Made by a program: the position numbers and the translations under genes. A DNA stretch of 53,690 nt from Euryarchaeota archaeon UBA58 (GTDB lineage: Archaea > Thermoplasmatota > Poseidoniia > Poseidoniales > Thalassarchaeaceae), in assembly GCA_002498525.1 (NCBI GenBank), contig DAHR01000012.1:47011-100700 (forward strand), written 5' to 3'. This document shows, piece after piece, positions 43,556 through 50,498 of this stretch. Each line of letters begins with the position of its first letter. Position 1 is the first letter of the stretch. A model generated the notes under the pieces. The model was not told the DNA's origin and ran no database searches. It worked only from the letters and a program-made list of their open reading frames with translations.

Positions 43556-43888
43556 ATGAGAGACATCGGAGTAGACATCGTAGCCCCAGAGGGCGATTGG
43601 GACGGCGACAAGAATTGCCCATTCTACGGCAGTTTGAGAGTTCGCGGTCAGATCATCGAAGGCACCGTCTCGATGACTGGGATGACCAATTCCATCGTCG
43701 TCAAACGCGAGGTCACGCGTTACATGAAGAAGTTTGAGCGCTATGAGAAGCGCACTCGCCGCTACGCCGCGCATCTGCCTTCCTGCATCGGCGAGGTCTC
43801 TTCAGGAGACCGGGTCCGCATCATGGAGTGCAGACCTCTGTCGAAGACCGTCAATTTCTGTGTCATCGAGAGGGAGGTGGCAGAATGA
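43556..43888 (+). CDS. rps17: Ribosomal protein uS17
   Basis: A 110-residue OB-fold small-subunit protein. Features: CPFYGSLRVRGQIIEGTVSM, RYMKKFERYEKRTRRYAAHL and the closing DRVRIMECRPLSKTVNFCV. The ATG at 43556 (ggagga upstream within the end of rnp1) fits the family start; an upstream frame inside rnp1 is ignored. It overlaps uL14 by 4 bases (ATGA). Confidence 0.96.
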   Translation: MRDIGVDIVAPEGDWDGDKNCPFYGSLRVRGQIIEGTVSMTGMTNSIVVKREVTRYMKKFERYEKRTRRYAAHLPSCIGEVSSGDRVRIMECRPLSKTVNFCVIEREVAE

Positions 43889-44283
43889 GGGGAATCGCAG
43901 GTCGAGTCACCAAGGCTCTACCGAGCATGGCGAGGATGGATTGCTGTGACAACACCGGCGCCAAGGTCGTGCAGTTGATCACCGTCCTCAACAAGGGCGG
44001 TGTCGCTCGTCGTTATCCTGCTGGCGGTGTCGGCGATATGATTCGAGTCACAGTGCGCCGAGGAACTCCTGAGACTCGTCGTCAGATCTTCAACGCGGTA
44101 ATCGTGCGACAACGTCGCCCGTTCCGCCGCGTTGACGGAACCTGGGTTCAATTCGAGGATAACGCCTGTGTCCTCACCAACGAGCGTGGTGAGGTTCGCG
44201 GCTCCGATATCAAGGGACCAGTCAGCCGCGAGGCGGCTGAGCGCTGGCCAAGGATCGCTGCAACAGCGAAGCAGATTGTATGA
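43885..44283 (+). CDS. rpl14: Ribosomal protein uL14
   Basis: A 132-residue protein on the subunit interface. Diagnostic text: RMDCCDNTGAKVVQLITVL, GDMIRVTVRRGTPETRRQIF, AVIVRQRRPFRRVDGTWVQF and FEDNACVLTNERGEVRGSDI. The start overlaps the uS17 stop (ATGA) and has ggaggtgg upstream. Length is normal. Confidence 0.97.
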   Translation: MRGIAGRVTKALPSMARMDCCDNTGAKVVQLITVLNKGGVARRYPAGGVGDMIRVTVRRGTPETRRQIFNAVIVRQRRPFRRVDGTWVQFEDNACVLTNERGEVRGSDIKGPVSREAAERWPRIAATAKQIV

Positions 44284-44293
44284 GGTGGAATGA

Positions 44294-44731
44294 ATGGTCA
44301 GCAAGAAAGCAGGAAAACAGCGTCAGGCACAGACCGACGCTCCAGTTCACGTACGGCGCAAGCGCATGCGTTCACGACTCATCAGCGACGAGCCCGATCT
44401 GCAATCGATCCGCTCCGTCACCATTCGCGTCGGCGACACGGTCGAGGTTCTTCGCGGAGATTTCGGCTTCCCCAACAGTGTCAAGGCTGACGCGCGCGGA
44501 AAGCGCCTCGGCCAATCGCGCGGTCGCTCAGGCGTCAAATCCACAATTGTCGGCGTCGACACCAAAAGCGGTTTCGTCTACGTCGATGGCGTCACGACGA
44601 CGACTTCAGACGGCAAGGAGGAAGCTTTGCCTATCCACCCCTCTAATCTCGTGGTCACCAAGTTGTACGACGGTGACCCTCTGCGAATCAAGCGTATCAC
44701 AGAGCGTTCCAACGGAGGTGCAGCAGAATGA
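44294..44731 (+). CDS. rpl24: Ribosomal protein uL24
   Basis: A 145-residue KOW-domain protein near the tunnel exit. Features: RKRMRSRLISDEPD (archaeal N-terminal part), SVTIRVGDTVEVLRGDFG and KSTIVGVDTKSGFVYVDGV, then the archaeal PIHPSNLVVTKL. It starts 10 bases after uL14, with tgaggtgg formed by the previous stop. It overlaps eS4 by 4 bases. Confidence 0.95.
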   Translation: MVSKKAGKQRQAQTDAPVHVRRKRMRSRLISDEPDLQSIRSVTIRVGDTVEVLRGDFGFPNSVKADARGKRLGQSRGRSGVKSTIVGVDTKSGFVYVDGVTTTTSDGKEEALPIHPSNLVVTKLYDGDPLRIKRITERSNGGAAE

Positions 44732-45426
44732 GCAGTAGCCACATGAAGCGACTGACGATGCCACGCAGTTGGCCACTCACTCGCAAGACCGACATCTGGG
44801 TCCAGAAGCCCAATCCCGGCGGTCACAGCGATGAGATGTGCATGCCTCTCGGTGTGATTCTCCGCGATGTTCTCGACCTCGCTCATAATCTCCGCGAAGC
44901 CAAGCGCATGCTCGCGACCCGTCAGGTTCTGGTCGATGGCCGTATCGAGACGGACCTCGGCCGCGGCGTCGGTCTGATGGATGTCCTGACGGTCGGCGAA
45001 GACAGCTTCCGCTGCATTCTCGACGTCAACGGGAAACTCCGCTACCGCTCCATCTCGGACAAGGCAGCCGCTAGCAAACTCTGCCGCGTGATGGGCAAGT
45101 CCACCATCACTGACGGCAAGACACAGATTCACCTGCACGACGGGCGCAACATCCTCGTGAGCGATGCCAAGCTGTACGACAGCGGCGACACACTCGTCAT
45201 CTCTCTGCCCGATCAGTCGGTCGCTGGCCACCATCCATTCTCGAAAGGCGCGACTGCCTATCTGACTGGTGGCAGCCACATCGGGATCACAGCCAAGGTC
45301 GTCTCCCGCGACATCAAGCGCTCATCGAAGCCGAACGAAGTGCAATTCCCAGACTTCGGCACAGTTGCCGATTATGTCTTCATCATCGGCGCTGACAAAG
45401 ACCTACCACTGGAGGTGAAGGCTTGA
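44728..45426 (+). CDS. rps4e: Ribosomal protein eS4
   Basis: A 232-residue archaeal/eukaryotic small-subunit protein. Domains in order: N-terminal part HMKRLTMPRSWPLTRKTDIW, an S4-type RNA-binding region (AKRMLATRQVLVDGRIETDL), then a KOW-like end with KLYDSGDTLVISLPDQ and EVQFPDFGTVADYVFIIG. The start is an ATGA overlap with uL24. Its TGA overlaps the TTG of uL5, with ggaggtgaa just before it. Confidence 0.96.
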   Translation: MSSSHMKRLTMPRSWPLTRKTDIWVQKPNPGGHSDEMCMPLGVILRDVLDLAHNLREAKRMLATRQVLVDGRIETDLGRGVGLMDVLTVGEDSFRCILDVNGKLRYRSISDKAAASKLCRVMGKSTITDGKTQIHLHDGRNILVSDAKLYDSGDTLVISLPDQSVAGHHPFSKGATAYLTGGSHIGITAKVVSRDIKRSSKPNEVQFPDFGTVADYVFIIGADKDLPLEVKA

Positions 45427-45950
45427 ACGAGAATACCAACCCGATGCTGACTCCACGCATCACCAAGGTCACCGTCAACATCGGTGTCGGTGAGGGTGGA
45501 TCGCGTCTGCAACTCGCCGAGCGAGTCCTCGAACTGCTGACCGGCCTGAAGCCGATCCGCACCATCTCGAGGATGACCAACCGCGACCTCGGCACTCGAC
45601 TCGGCGCACCGATCGGCTGCAAGGTCACCATCCGCGACGCCGACAAGGTGCATTCCTTCCTCAAGGACGCCTTCTGGGTCCGCGAGAACACTCTACCGTC
45701 GTATAATTTCGACCAATCAGGCAACCTCTCATTCGGCATCGCCGACTATACCGACTTCCCTGCCCAGAAGTACGATCCCGACATCGGCATCTATGGCATG
45801 GACGTCAATGTCGTACTCGAACGCCCCGGTCACAGGGTATCGCGTCGTCGCCGACGCGGTGTGAAGGTCGGTGTTGAGCACCGCGTAGGCAAGGATGAGT
45901 CAAAGGCCTGGTTCAAGGATCAGTTCGGACTGACCATCGTGGAGGAGTGA
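45423..45950 (+). CDS. rpl5: Ribosomal protein uL5
   Basis: A 175-residue protein of the central protuberance that binds 5S rRNA. Features: NPMLTPRITKVTVNIGVGEG, AERVLELLTGLKPIRTISR, TNRDLGTRLGAPIGCKVTIR and the late GIYGMDVNVVLERPGHRVSR. The start codon is TTG (45423), supported by the ideal ggaggtga site a few bases upstream and the overlap with the eS4 stop. Confidence 0.96.
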   Translation: MNENTNPMLTPRITKVTVNIGVGEGGSRLQLAERVLELLTGLKPIRTISRMTNRDLGTRLGAPIGCKVTIRDADKVHSFLKDAFWVRENTLPSYNFDQSGNLSFGIADYTDFPAQKYDPDIGIYGMDVNVVLERPGHRVSRRRRRGVKVGVEHRVGKDESKAWFKDQFGLTIVEE

Positions 45951-45953
45951 AGT

Positions 45954-46106
45954 ATGGCTAGAGATCATGGAGAAGCAATCGGACGGAGCAATGGCTGCCG
46001 CCGCTGCGGACGCAAGCGCGGCATGATTCGCCGTCACGGCCTCCGGCTCTGCCGCCAATGCTTCCGTGACGTTGCTCCGGAAATAGGATTCAAGAAATAT
46101 TCGTGA
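45954..46106 (+). CDS. rps14: Ribosomal protein uS14 (zinc-binding form)
   Basis: A 50-residue small-subunit head protein. The translation starts MARDHGEAIGRSNGC and contains two knuckles, C15-R-R-C18 and C33-R-Q-C36, that bind zinc, ending GFKKYS. Length and sequence match archaeal uS14. It starts 3 bases after the uL5 stop with ggagg at the end of uL5, and its TGA stop is the beginning of the tgaggtga site for uS8. Confidence 0.95.
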   Translation: MARDHGEAIGRSNGCRRCGRKRGMIRRHGLRLCRQCFRDVAPEIGFKKYS

Positions 46107-46116
46107 GGTGAAAAAG

Positions 46117-46506
46117 ATGCAATTCGACCCACTCAGTGATGCTTTCGTCCGCATTTTCAATGCGGAGCAAGCCGGCCATTACGAAGTGACAGTGAGCCCT
46201 GCCAGCAAATTACTCGGCAATATGCTCTCGATCATGCAAGTGTCCGGCTACGTAGGAGAATACCAACAGGTAGAGGATGGACGAGGCGGTTCATTCCGCG
46301 TTGAGTTGATCGGCGCGATCAACCGCTGCGGCGTCATCAAGCCTCGTCACTCGGTTCGCCGAACCGATTTCGACAAGTGGGAGTCGCGCTATCTGCCGGC
46401 TCAGGATTTCGGCTTGTTGATTCTCACCACTAATCAAGGAATCATGAATCACCATGATGCCAAGAAGGAGCGAGTAGGTGGGAGATTGCTCGCTTACATT
46501 TTCTGA
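46117..46506 (+). CDS. rps8: Ribosomal protein uS8
   Basis: A 129-residue protein binding the 16S central domain. Features: DPLSDAFVRIFNAEQAGHYE, SKLLGNMLSIMQVSGYVGEY, CGVIKPRHSVR and the C-terminal LLILTTNQGIMNHHDAK. The ATG at 46117 has gaggtgaaaaag before it; the in-frame GTG at 46108 is part of that Shine-Dalgarno and is not the start. Confidence 0.96.
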   Translation: MQFDPLSDAFVRIFNAEQAGHYEVTVSPASKLLGNMLSIMQVSGYVGEYQQVEDGRGGSFRVELIGAINRCGVIKPRHSVRRTDFDKWESRYLPAQDFGLLILTTNQGIMNHHDAKKERVGGRLLAYIF

Positions 46507-46518
46507 GGAGGGAGAAGA

Positions 46519-47085
46519 ATGCCGAAGCTTGATCACATCGCGCACAAGATATCCCTACCGGAGGGTGTCACCGCTGCCGTCAACGGTAACGACGTCACTG
46601 TCGCCAAGGATGGCAATTCCTTGACGCGTGAATTCCGTCACCCTCGCATCGAAGTTCGCGACTCCTCGGGTGAGCTCGAGGTCTTCGTCAATCTGCCTCG
46701 CAAGAAGGAGAAGGCTCTGGCTGGAACCTGGGCTGCTCACCTCACCAACATGGCACGAGGAGTCGACTCCGGCTTCGAGTACAAGCTCAAAGCCGTCTAT
46801 TCTCACTTCCCGATGACCATCAGGGTCAACGGGAATCAGATGACCATCACCAATCTCTTCGGAGAGAAGGTTCCGCGCGTCGCGGCTCTGCCGTGGAGCC
46901 CAGCGGAGGTCGAGGTCAAGGTGCAGAACAAGACCGATGTCACCGTATCAGGCGCGGACCGCGAGAAAGTCGGCCAGACGGCCGCCAACATCGAGCGCTC
47001 CTGCCGCATCAAGAACCGAGACCGACGTGTCTTCCAAGATGGAATCTACATCGTCTCGAAAGGGAACTTAAGAGGAGGGATATGA
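46519..47085 (+). CDS. rpl6: Ribosomal protein uL6
   Basis: A 188-residue two-domain protein near the factor-binding site. Features: SLPEGVTAAVNGNDVTVAKD, GTWAAHLTNMARGVDSGFEY, FPMTIRVNGNQMTITNLFGE and the archaeal end KNRDRRVFQDGIYIVSKG. The start follows tgaggaggga, which contains the uS8 stop. It ends in front of eL32 with ggaggga just upstream of that start. Confidence 0.96.
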   Translation: MPKLDHIAHKISLPEGVTAAVNGNDVTVAKDGNSLTREFRHPRIEVRDSSGELEVFVNLPRKKEKALAGTWAAHLTNMARGVDSGFEYKLKAVYSHFPMTIRVNGNQMTITNLFGEKVPRVAALPWSPAEVEVKVQNKTDVTVSGADREKVGQTAANIERSCRIKNRDRRVFQDGIYIVSKGNLRGGI

Positions 47086-47793
47086 ATGGACTACGATGAT
47101 TTGACCGTCGCTGAACTGAAGGATCTGCTCCGCGCAGCAAGCCTGCCCGTCTCGGGCAAGAAGGCAGAGCTCATCGTCCGCCTGACTGAGGCTGGCGATG
47201 ACAGTCCCGCTGAGGAGGCGGCTGAAGCCGACCTCGATGAGGCGATCGACGACGTCGATGCAGACATCGATGAGGCAGTCGACTCCGACGACCTCGACGA
47301 AGACCTCGACGACGATTTCGAGGGCGATGACATCTTCGAGGACGAATGGGACGATTTCCACACTGCTCGCCAGAAGCCAGTCCTCGATGACGAAACCAAG
47401 GAATTGCTCAAACTTCGAGCATCGCAGATGAAGCAGCAACCGAAGTTCCGCCGTCAGGAATGGTTCCGCTACAAGCGCCTGTCGCGGACTGGCTGGAAGA
47501 AGCCTCGCGGCGACGATTCCAGCCAGCGCAAGAACCGCAGGTACCGCTCGCCAATGGTACGCATCGGCTACGGTAAAGTCGCCGAGGTCCGTGGACTCCA
47601 CCCGTCCGGATTCGAGGAGAGATTGGTCCATGTGGCATCCGACCTCGAAGGCCTCGACCCTGAGCGCGAGGCGGTTCGAATCGCCGCATCTGTGGGTAAC
47701 CGCAAGCGCATGAGCATTCACGACCGCGCAGACGACTTGGGTCTGCGCGTTCTCAACAGGCGCCCCATCGAGCGCAAGGGGGACTTGCAATGA
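47086..47793 (+). CDS. rpl32e: Ribosomal protein eL32 with N-terminal SAP domain and acidic linker
   Basis: A 235-residue protein of which only the last 130 are the eL32 core (FRRQEWFRYKRLSRTGWKKP, SPMVRIGYGKVAEVRGLHPS, then EAVRIAASVGNRKR). In front lies a SAP-type nucleic-acid-binding helix pair (LTVAELKDLLRAASLPVSGK, about 6-35). A run of about 55 mostly Asp, Glu and Ala residues (about 38-92) links the two. Haloarchaeal eL32 also carries an N-terminal extension, but a SAP plus poly-acidic linker is unusual to my knowledge. The start ATG follows aggaggga; it overlaps eL19 by 4 bases. Confidence 0.93.
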   Translation: MDYDDLTVAELKDLLRAASLPVSGKKAELIVRLTEAGDDSPAEEAAEADLDEAIDDVDADIDEAVDSDDLDEDLDDDFEGDDIFEDEWDDFHTARQKPVLDDETKELLKLRASQMKQQPKFRRQEWFRYKRLSRTGWKKPRGDDSSQRKNRRYRSPMVRIGYGKVAEVRGLHPSGFEERLVHVASDLEGLDPEREAVRIAASVGNRKRMSIHDRADDLGLRVLNRRPIERKGDLQ

Positions 47794-48266
47794 TGATCAC
47801 CAACCAGAAGCGCCTCGCTGCTCAGATTTTCTCCAAGCGTGAGGGACGACCAGTCGGTGTCCACCGAGTCTGGGTCGATCCTCAGAAGTTGGACGATGTC
47901 TCCGACGCCGTCCAGAAGGAAGACGTACGCCGGCTCATCGATGAAGGCGTCATCAAGGCCCGGCCCTTCGTCGGAACCAGTCGTTCACGAGCCCGCAAGG
48001 CAGCTGCTCAGAAGGCCAAGGGTCGGAGATCCGGTCAGGGTTCGAGAAAGGGTTCAGCGAATGCGAGGAATCCGCGTAAGTCCCGCTGGATGAGGACGAT
48101 TCGTGCCCAGCGCAAGGAACTCAAAGGGATGCGTGAAGATGACTCGATCAGCTCTTCAGAATATCGTTACTACTACCGCAAGGCGAAGGGCGGTTCCTAC
48201 CGCTCGATCGCCCATATGCGCTCCAATATGGAGATAGATGGAATTGAACTCGGAGGTGAGCAGTAA
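47790..48266 (+). CDS. rpl19e: Ribosomal protein eL19
   Basis: A 158-residue long-helix large-subunit protein. Features: QKRLAAQIFSKREGRPVGVH, RVWVDPQKLDDVSDAVQKED, the basic turn ARKAAAQKAKGRRSGQGSRK and RYYYRKAKGGSYRS. Tandem ATGATG gives two possible starts (47790 or 47793); the first overlaps the eL32 stop as ATGA. It is followed directly by uL18. Confidence 0.95.
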   Translation: MMITNQKRLAAQIFSKREGRPVGVHRVWVDPQKLDDVSDAVQKEDVRRLIDEGVIKARPFVGTSRSRARKAAAQKAKGRRSGQGSRKGSANARNPRKSRWMRTIRAQRKELKGMREDDSISSSEYRYYYRKAKGGSYRSIAHMRSNMEIDGIELGGEQ

Positions 48267-48782
48267 ATGGCACATGGTAAGAATCAGAGGCTTCGCTTCA
48301 AGCGTCGCCGGACTGGAGAGACGGATTATCGCCGCCGCATGCGAATGCTGCGTGGCGGCGCGACAAGGGCTGTCGTTCGAGTATCGAATACTCAGACGAC
48401 CTGCCAATTGATCAATTACGATTCTACCGGCGACGAGGTCATGATCTCGGTCACTGGCAAGACCCTCGTCGACAGATTTGGCTGGCCTCTCGACGCTTCG
48501 AGAAAATCCGTACCAGCGAGTTATCTGACCGGCTTCGCACTGGCGAAGGCGGCGATTGCTGCAGGTCACTCGGAAGCGGTTCTCGACGTCGGTCTCGCTG
48601 CTGCAACGTCTGGCAACCGCGTCTTCGCCGCCCTGCGCGGCATGGTCGACGCAGGCTTGGACATCCCGCATGGCGCGGATGTCCTGCCGAGCGACGAGCG
48701 CATCCACGGATCACACATCGATGATTCGCTCGCATCTGCGGTCGAGTCAACCAGAACCGCGATTGAGGAGGCGAGCGCGTGA
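48267..48782 (+). CDS. rpl18: Ribosomal protein uL18
   Basis: A 171-residue protein carrying 5S rRNA in the central protuberance. Features: RFKRRRTGETDYRRRMRMLR, RAVVRVSNTQTTCQLINYDS, YLTGFALAKAAIAAG, and VFAALRGMVDAGLDIPHG with the closing RIHGSHIDD. The start comes immediately after the eL19 stop; ggaggtgag at the end of eL19 is the ribosome-binding site. It overlaps uS5 by 4 bases (GTGA). Confidence 0.96.
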   Translation: MAHGKNQRLRFKRRRTGETDYRRRMRMLRGGATRAVVRVSNTQTTCQLINYDSTGDEVMISVTGKTLVDRFGWPLDASRKSVPASYLTGFALAKAAIAAGHSEAVLDVGLAAATSGNRVFAALRGMVDAGLDIPHGADVLPSDERIHGSHIDDSLASAVESTRTAIEEASA

Positions 48783-49552
48783 GCGAGGAAGCATCCGATA
48801 TCGTAGAGGACGCACCGGCCATCGCGCCCGGGCTCGCTCTGGCTATGGCTGAACAACAGGAACCTGCCGACGGCCGCCGCCGCCGCGGCCCTGACCCACT
48901 CGCAGCACTGCGCTCATGGCAGCCTCGCACCCGACTCGGCCACATGGTCGCTGAGGGCAAGATCCTCTCCTACGAAGAAGCCCTAGCGACCGGCCTTCCG
49001 ATTCGCGAGGTCGAGATCGTCGACGCCCTCCTTCCGGGACTGGACGACGACGTACTTGCAGTCAACATGATTCAGCGAATGACCGATTCCGGTCGCCGTG
49101 TTCGATTCAACGTGCTCTGCGTCGTCGGTAACAGTGACGGCTATGTTGGCCTTGCTATATGCAAGGGCAAGGAAGTCGCCAGCACGATTCGCAAGGCCAT
49201 CGACAAGGCCAAACTCAACATGATTCCGGTCATGCGCGGTAACGGCTCTTGGGAATCTGGTGGCGGCCCTGGAACCAGCGTGCCGCTGAAGATCACCGGC
49301 CGCTCCGGCTCGACTCGAGTCACCCTCATGCCCGCTCCTGCCGGCAAGGGACTGGTCGTCAGCGACTACGGTCGGCGTGTTCTGACCCTCGCGGGAGTGA
49401 CCGATGTCTGGAGCCGATCAGCCGGCCAGACTCGTACGACAATCAACTATGCTCAGGCGACTTTCAACGCTCTGGTCGCTCTCAACAAGGTCAGAATCAG
49501 CGATGCTGACAAGCGTCGCCTGTACATCACCAGCGGGAGGCGGGAACTGTGA
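48779..49552 (+). CDS. rps5: Ribosomal protein uS5
   Basis: A 257-residue small-subunit protein affecting decoding accuracy. After an acidic, low-complexity N-terminus of about 40 residues come TRLGHMVAEGKILSYEEAL, the S5 dsRNA-binding part RRVRFNVLCVVGNSDGYVGL and the C-terminal domain with VTLMPAPAGKGLVVSDYGRR and AGVTDVWSRSAGQTRTTINY. The start is GTG (48779), overlapping the uL18 stop. Confidence 0.96.
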   Translation: MSEEASDIVEDAPAIAPGLALAMAEQQEPADGRRRRGPDPLAALRSWQPRTRLGHMVAEGKILSYEEALATGLPIREVEIVDALLPGLDDDVLAVNMIQRMTDSGRRVRFNVLCVVGNSDGYVGLAICKGKEVASTIRKAIDKAKLNMIPVMRGNGSWESGGGPGTSVPLKITGRSGSTRVTLMPAPAGKGLVVSDYGRRVLTLAGVTDVWSRSAGQTRTTINYAQATFNALVALNKVRISDADKRRLYITSGRREL

Positions 49553-50019
49553 CTTTCCTCGTCATCCGCGTACGTAGCGACCGCGGCGTCGAGCGCAGCA
49601 TCCGTGACACCATGGCGATGCTCAACCTGACTCGCATCAACCACGCGACGATCGTCCCCGAGAGCGCAACCTACTCTGGAATGCTGCAGAAGTCAAAGGA
49701 TTTCGTCACCTGGGGTGAGGTCGATGCTGACTCGATCGAGAACCTGCTCAAGGAGCGGGGTCGAATGGTCGGCGACAACCCTGTCAACGATGCAGCGATC
49801 AAGTCTGGAAGCGAATTCAAGACCGTCAAGTCATTCGCCAAGGCTCTGGCCTCAGGCGATGCTTCGATGAAGTCCGTCGAGGGTCTCAAGCCAGTCCTCC
49901 GCCTGCACCCGCCTCGTGGCGCCAAGGGCTGGGGCGGCATCAAGCGATCCTACATCGTGGGAGGCGCTCTTGGATTCCGTGGGGAAGCCATCGGTGCTCT
50001 CGCAGAGAGAATGATATGA
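49549..50019 (+). CDS. rpl30: Ribosomal protein uL30
   Basis: A 156-residue archaeal-type uL30. Features: LVIRVRSDRGVERSIRDTMA, MLNLTRINHATIVPESATYS and MLQKSKDFVTWGEVD, then the archaeal C-terminal part with LRLHPPRGAKGWGGIKRSY. The start is GTG (49549), overlapping the uS5 stop (GTGA), with gggagg upstream. Its stop is the start of a tgaggtga site for uL15. Confidence 0.95.
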   Translation: MTFLVIRVRSDRGVERSIRDTMAMLNLTRINHATIVPESATYSGMLQKSKDFVTWGEVDADSIENLLKERGRMVGDNPVNDAAIKSGSEFKTVKSFAKALASGDASMKSVEGLKPVLRLHPPRGAKGWGGIKRSYIVGGALGFRGEAIGALAERMI

Positions 50020-50029
50020 GGTGAGATGA

Positions 50030-50449
50030 ATGGTATCACGTACTAACAAATTCCGCGGTCGAAGCCGTTACCACGGTCGAGGCAAGAAGGCTGGCCGAGG
50101 CGCTGGACTGCGCGGTGGCCGCGGCAATGCGGGAATCAACAAGCATCGAGTGATGTTTCGAAACAAGTACATGCCAGGGCACTGGGGGATGCACGGTTTC
50201 AATCGTCACCCAAGCCTTCGCAAAGTCAACATCAGCATCAATGTCTCAGAAGTCTGCAGACTCACTGAGGACGATGACATCAACCTCGGAGCCTTCGGCT
50301 ACGACAAGTTGCTTGGCAGCGGCCGCATGGACAAGGCACTCAACATCACAGTCTCAGCAGCCAGCGCGCGTGCGATCGAGAAGGTCGAAGCCGCCGGCGG
50401 TTCCGTCATCCTCGTAGAGGCTGACGAGAACGACTGGGAAGAGGAGTGA
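50030..50449 (+). CDS. rpl15: Ribosomal protein uL15
   Basis: A 139-residue large-subunit assembly protein. Features: the basic glycine-rich start FRGRSRYHGRGKKAGRGAGL, GGRGNAGINKH, then PGHWGMHGFNRHPSLRKVNI and the C-terminal AIEKVEAAGGSVILVE. The start is set by gaggtgagatga before the ATG. A 49-base gap separates it from secY. Confidence 0.96.
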   Translation: MVSRTNKFRGRSRYHGRGKKAGRGAGLRGGRGNAGINKHRVMFRNKYMPGHWGMHGFNRHPSLRKVNISINVSEVCRLTEDDDINLGAFGYDKLLGSGRMDKALNITVSAASARAIEKVEAAGGSVILVEADENDWEEE

Positions 50450-50498
50450 GCCGGCGATTCGGCTCGATTCGACGAAATAGAGGAATTCTGCGGCGCTG

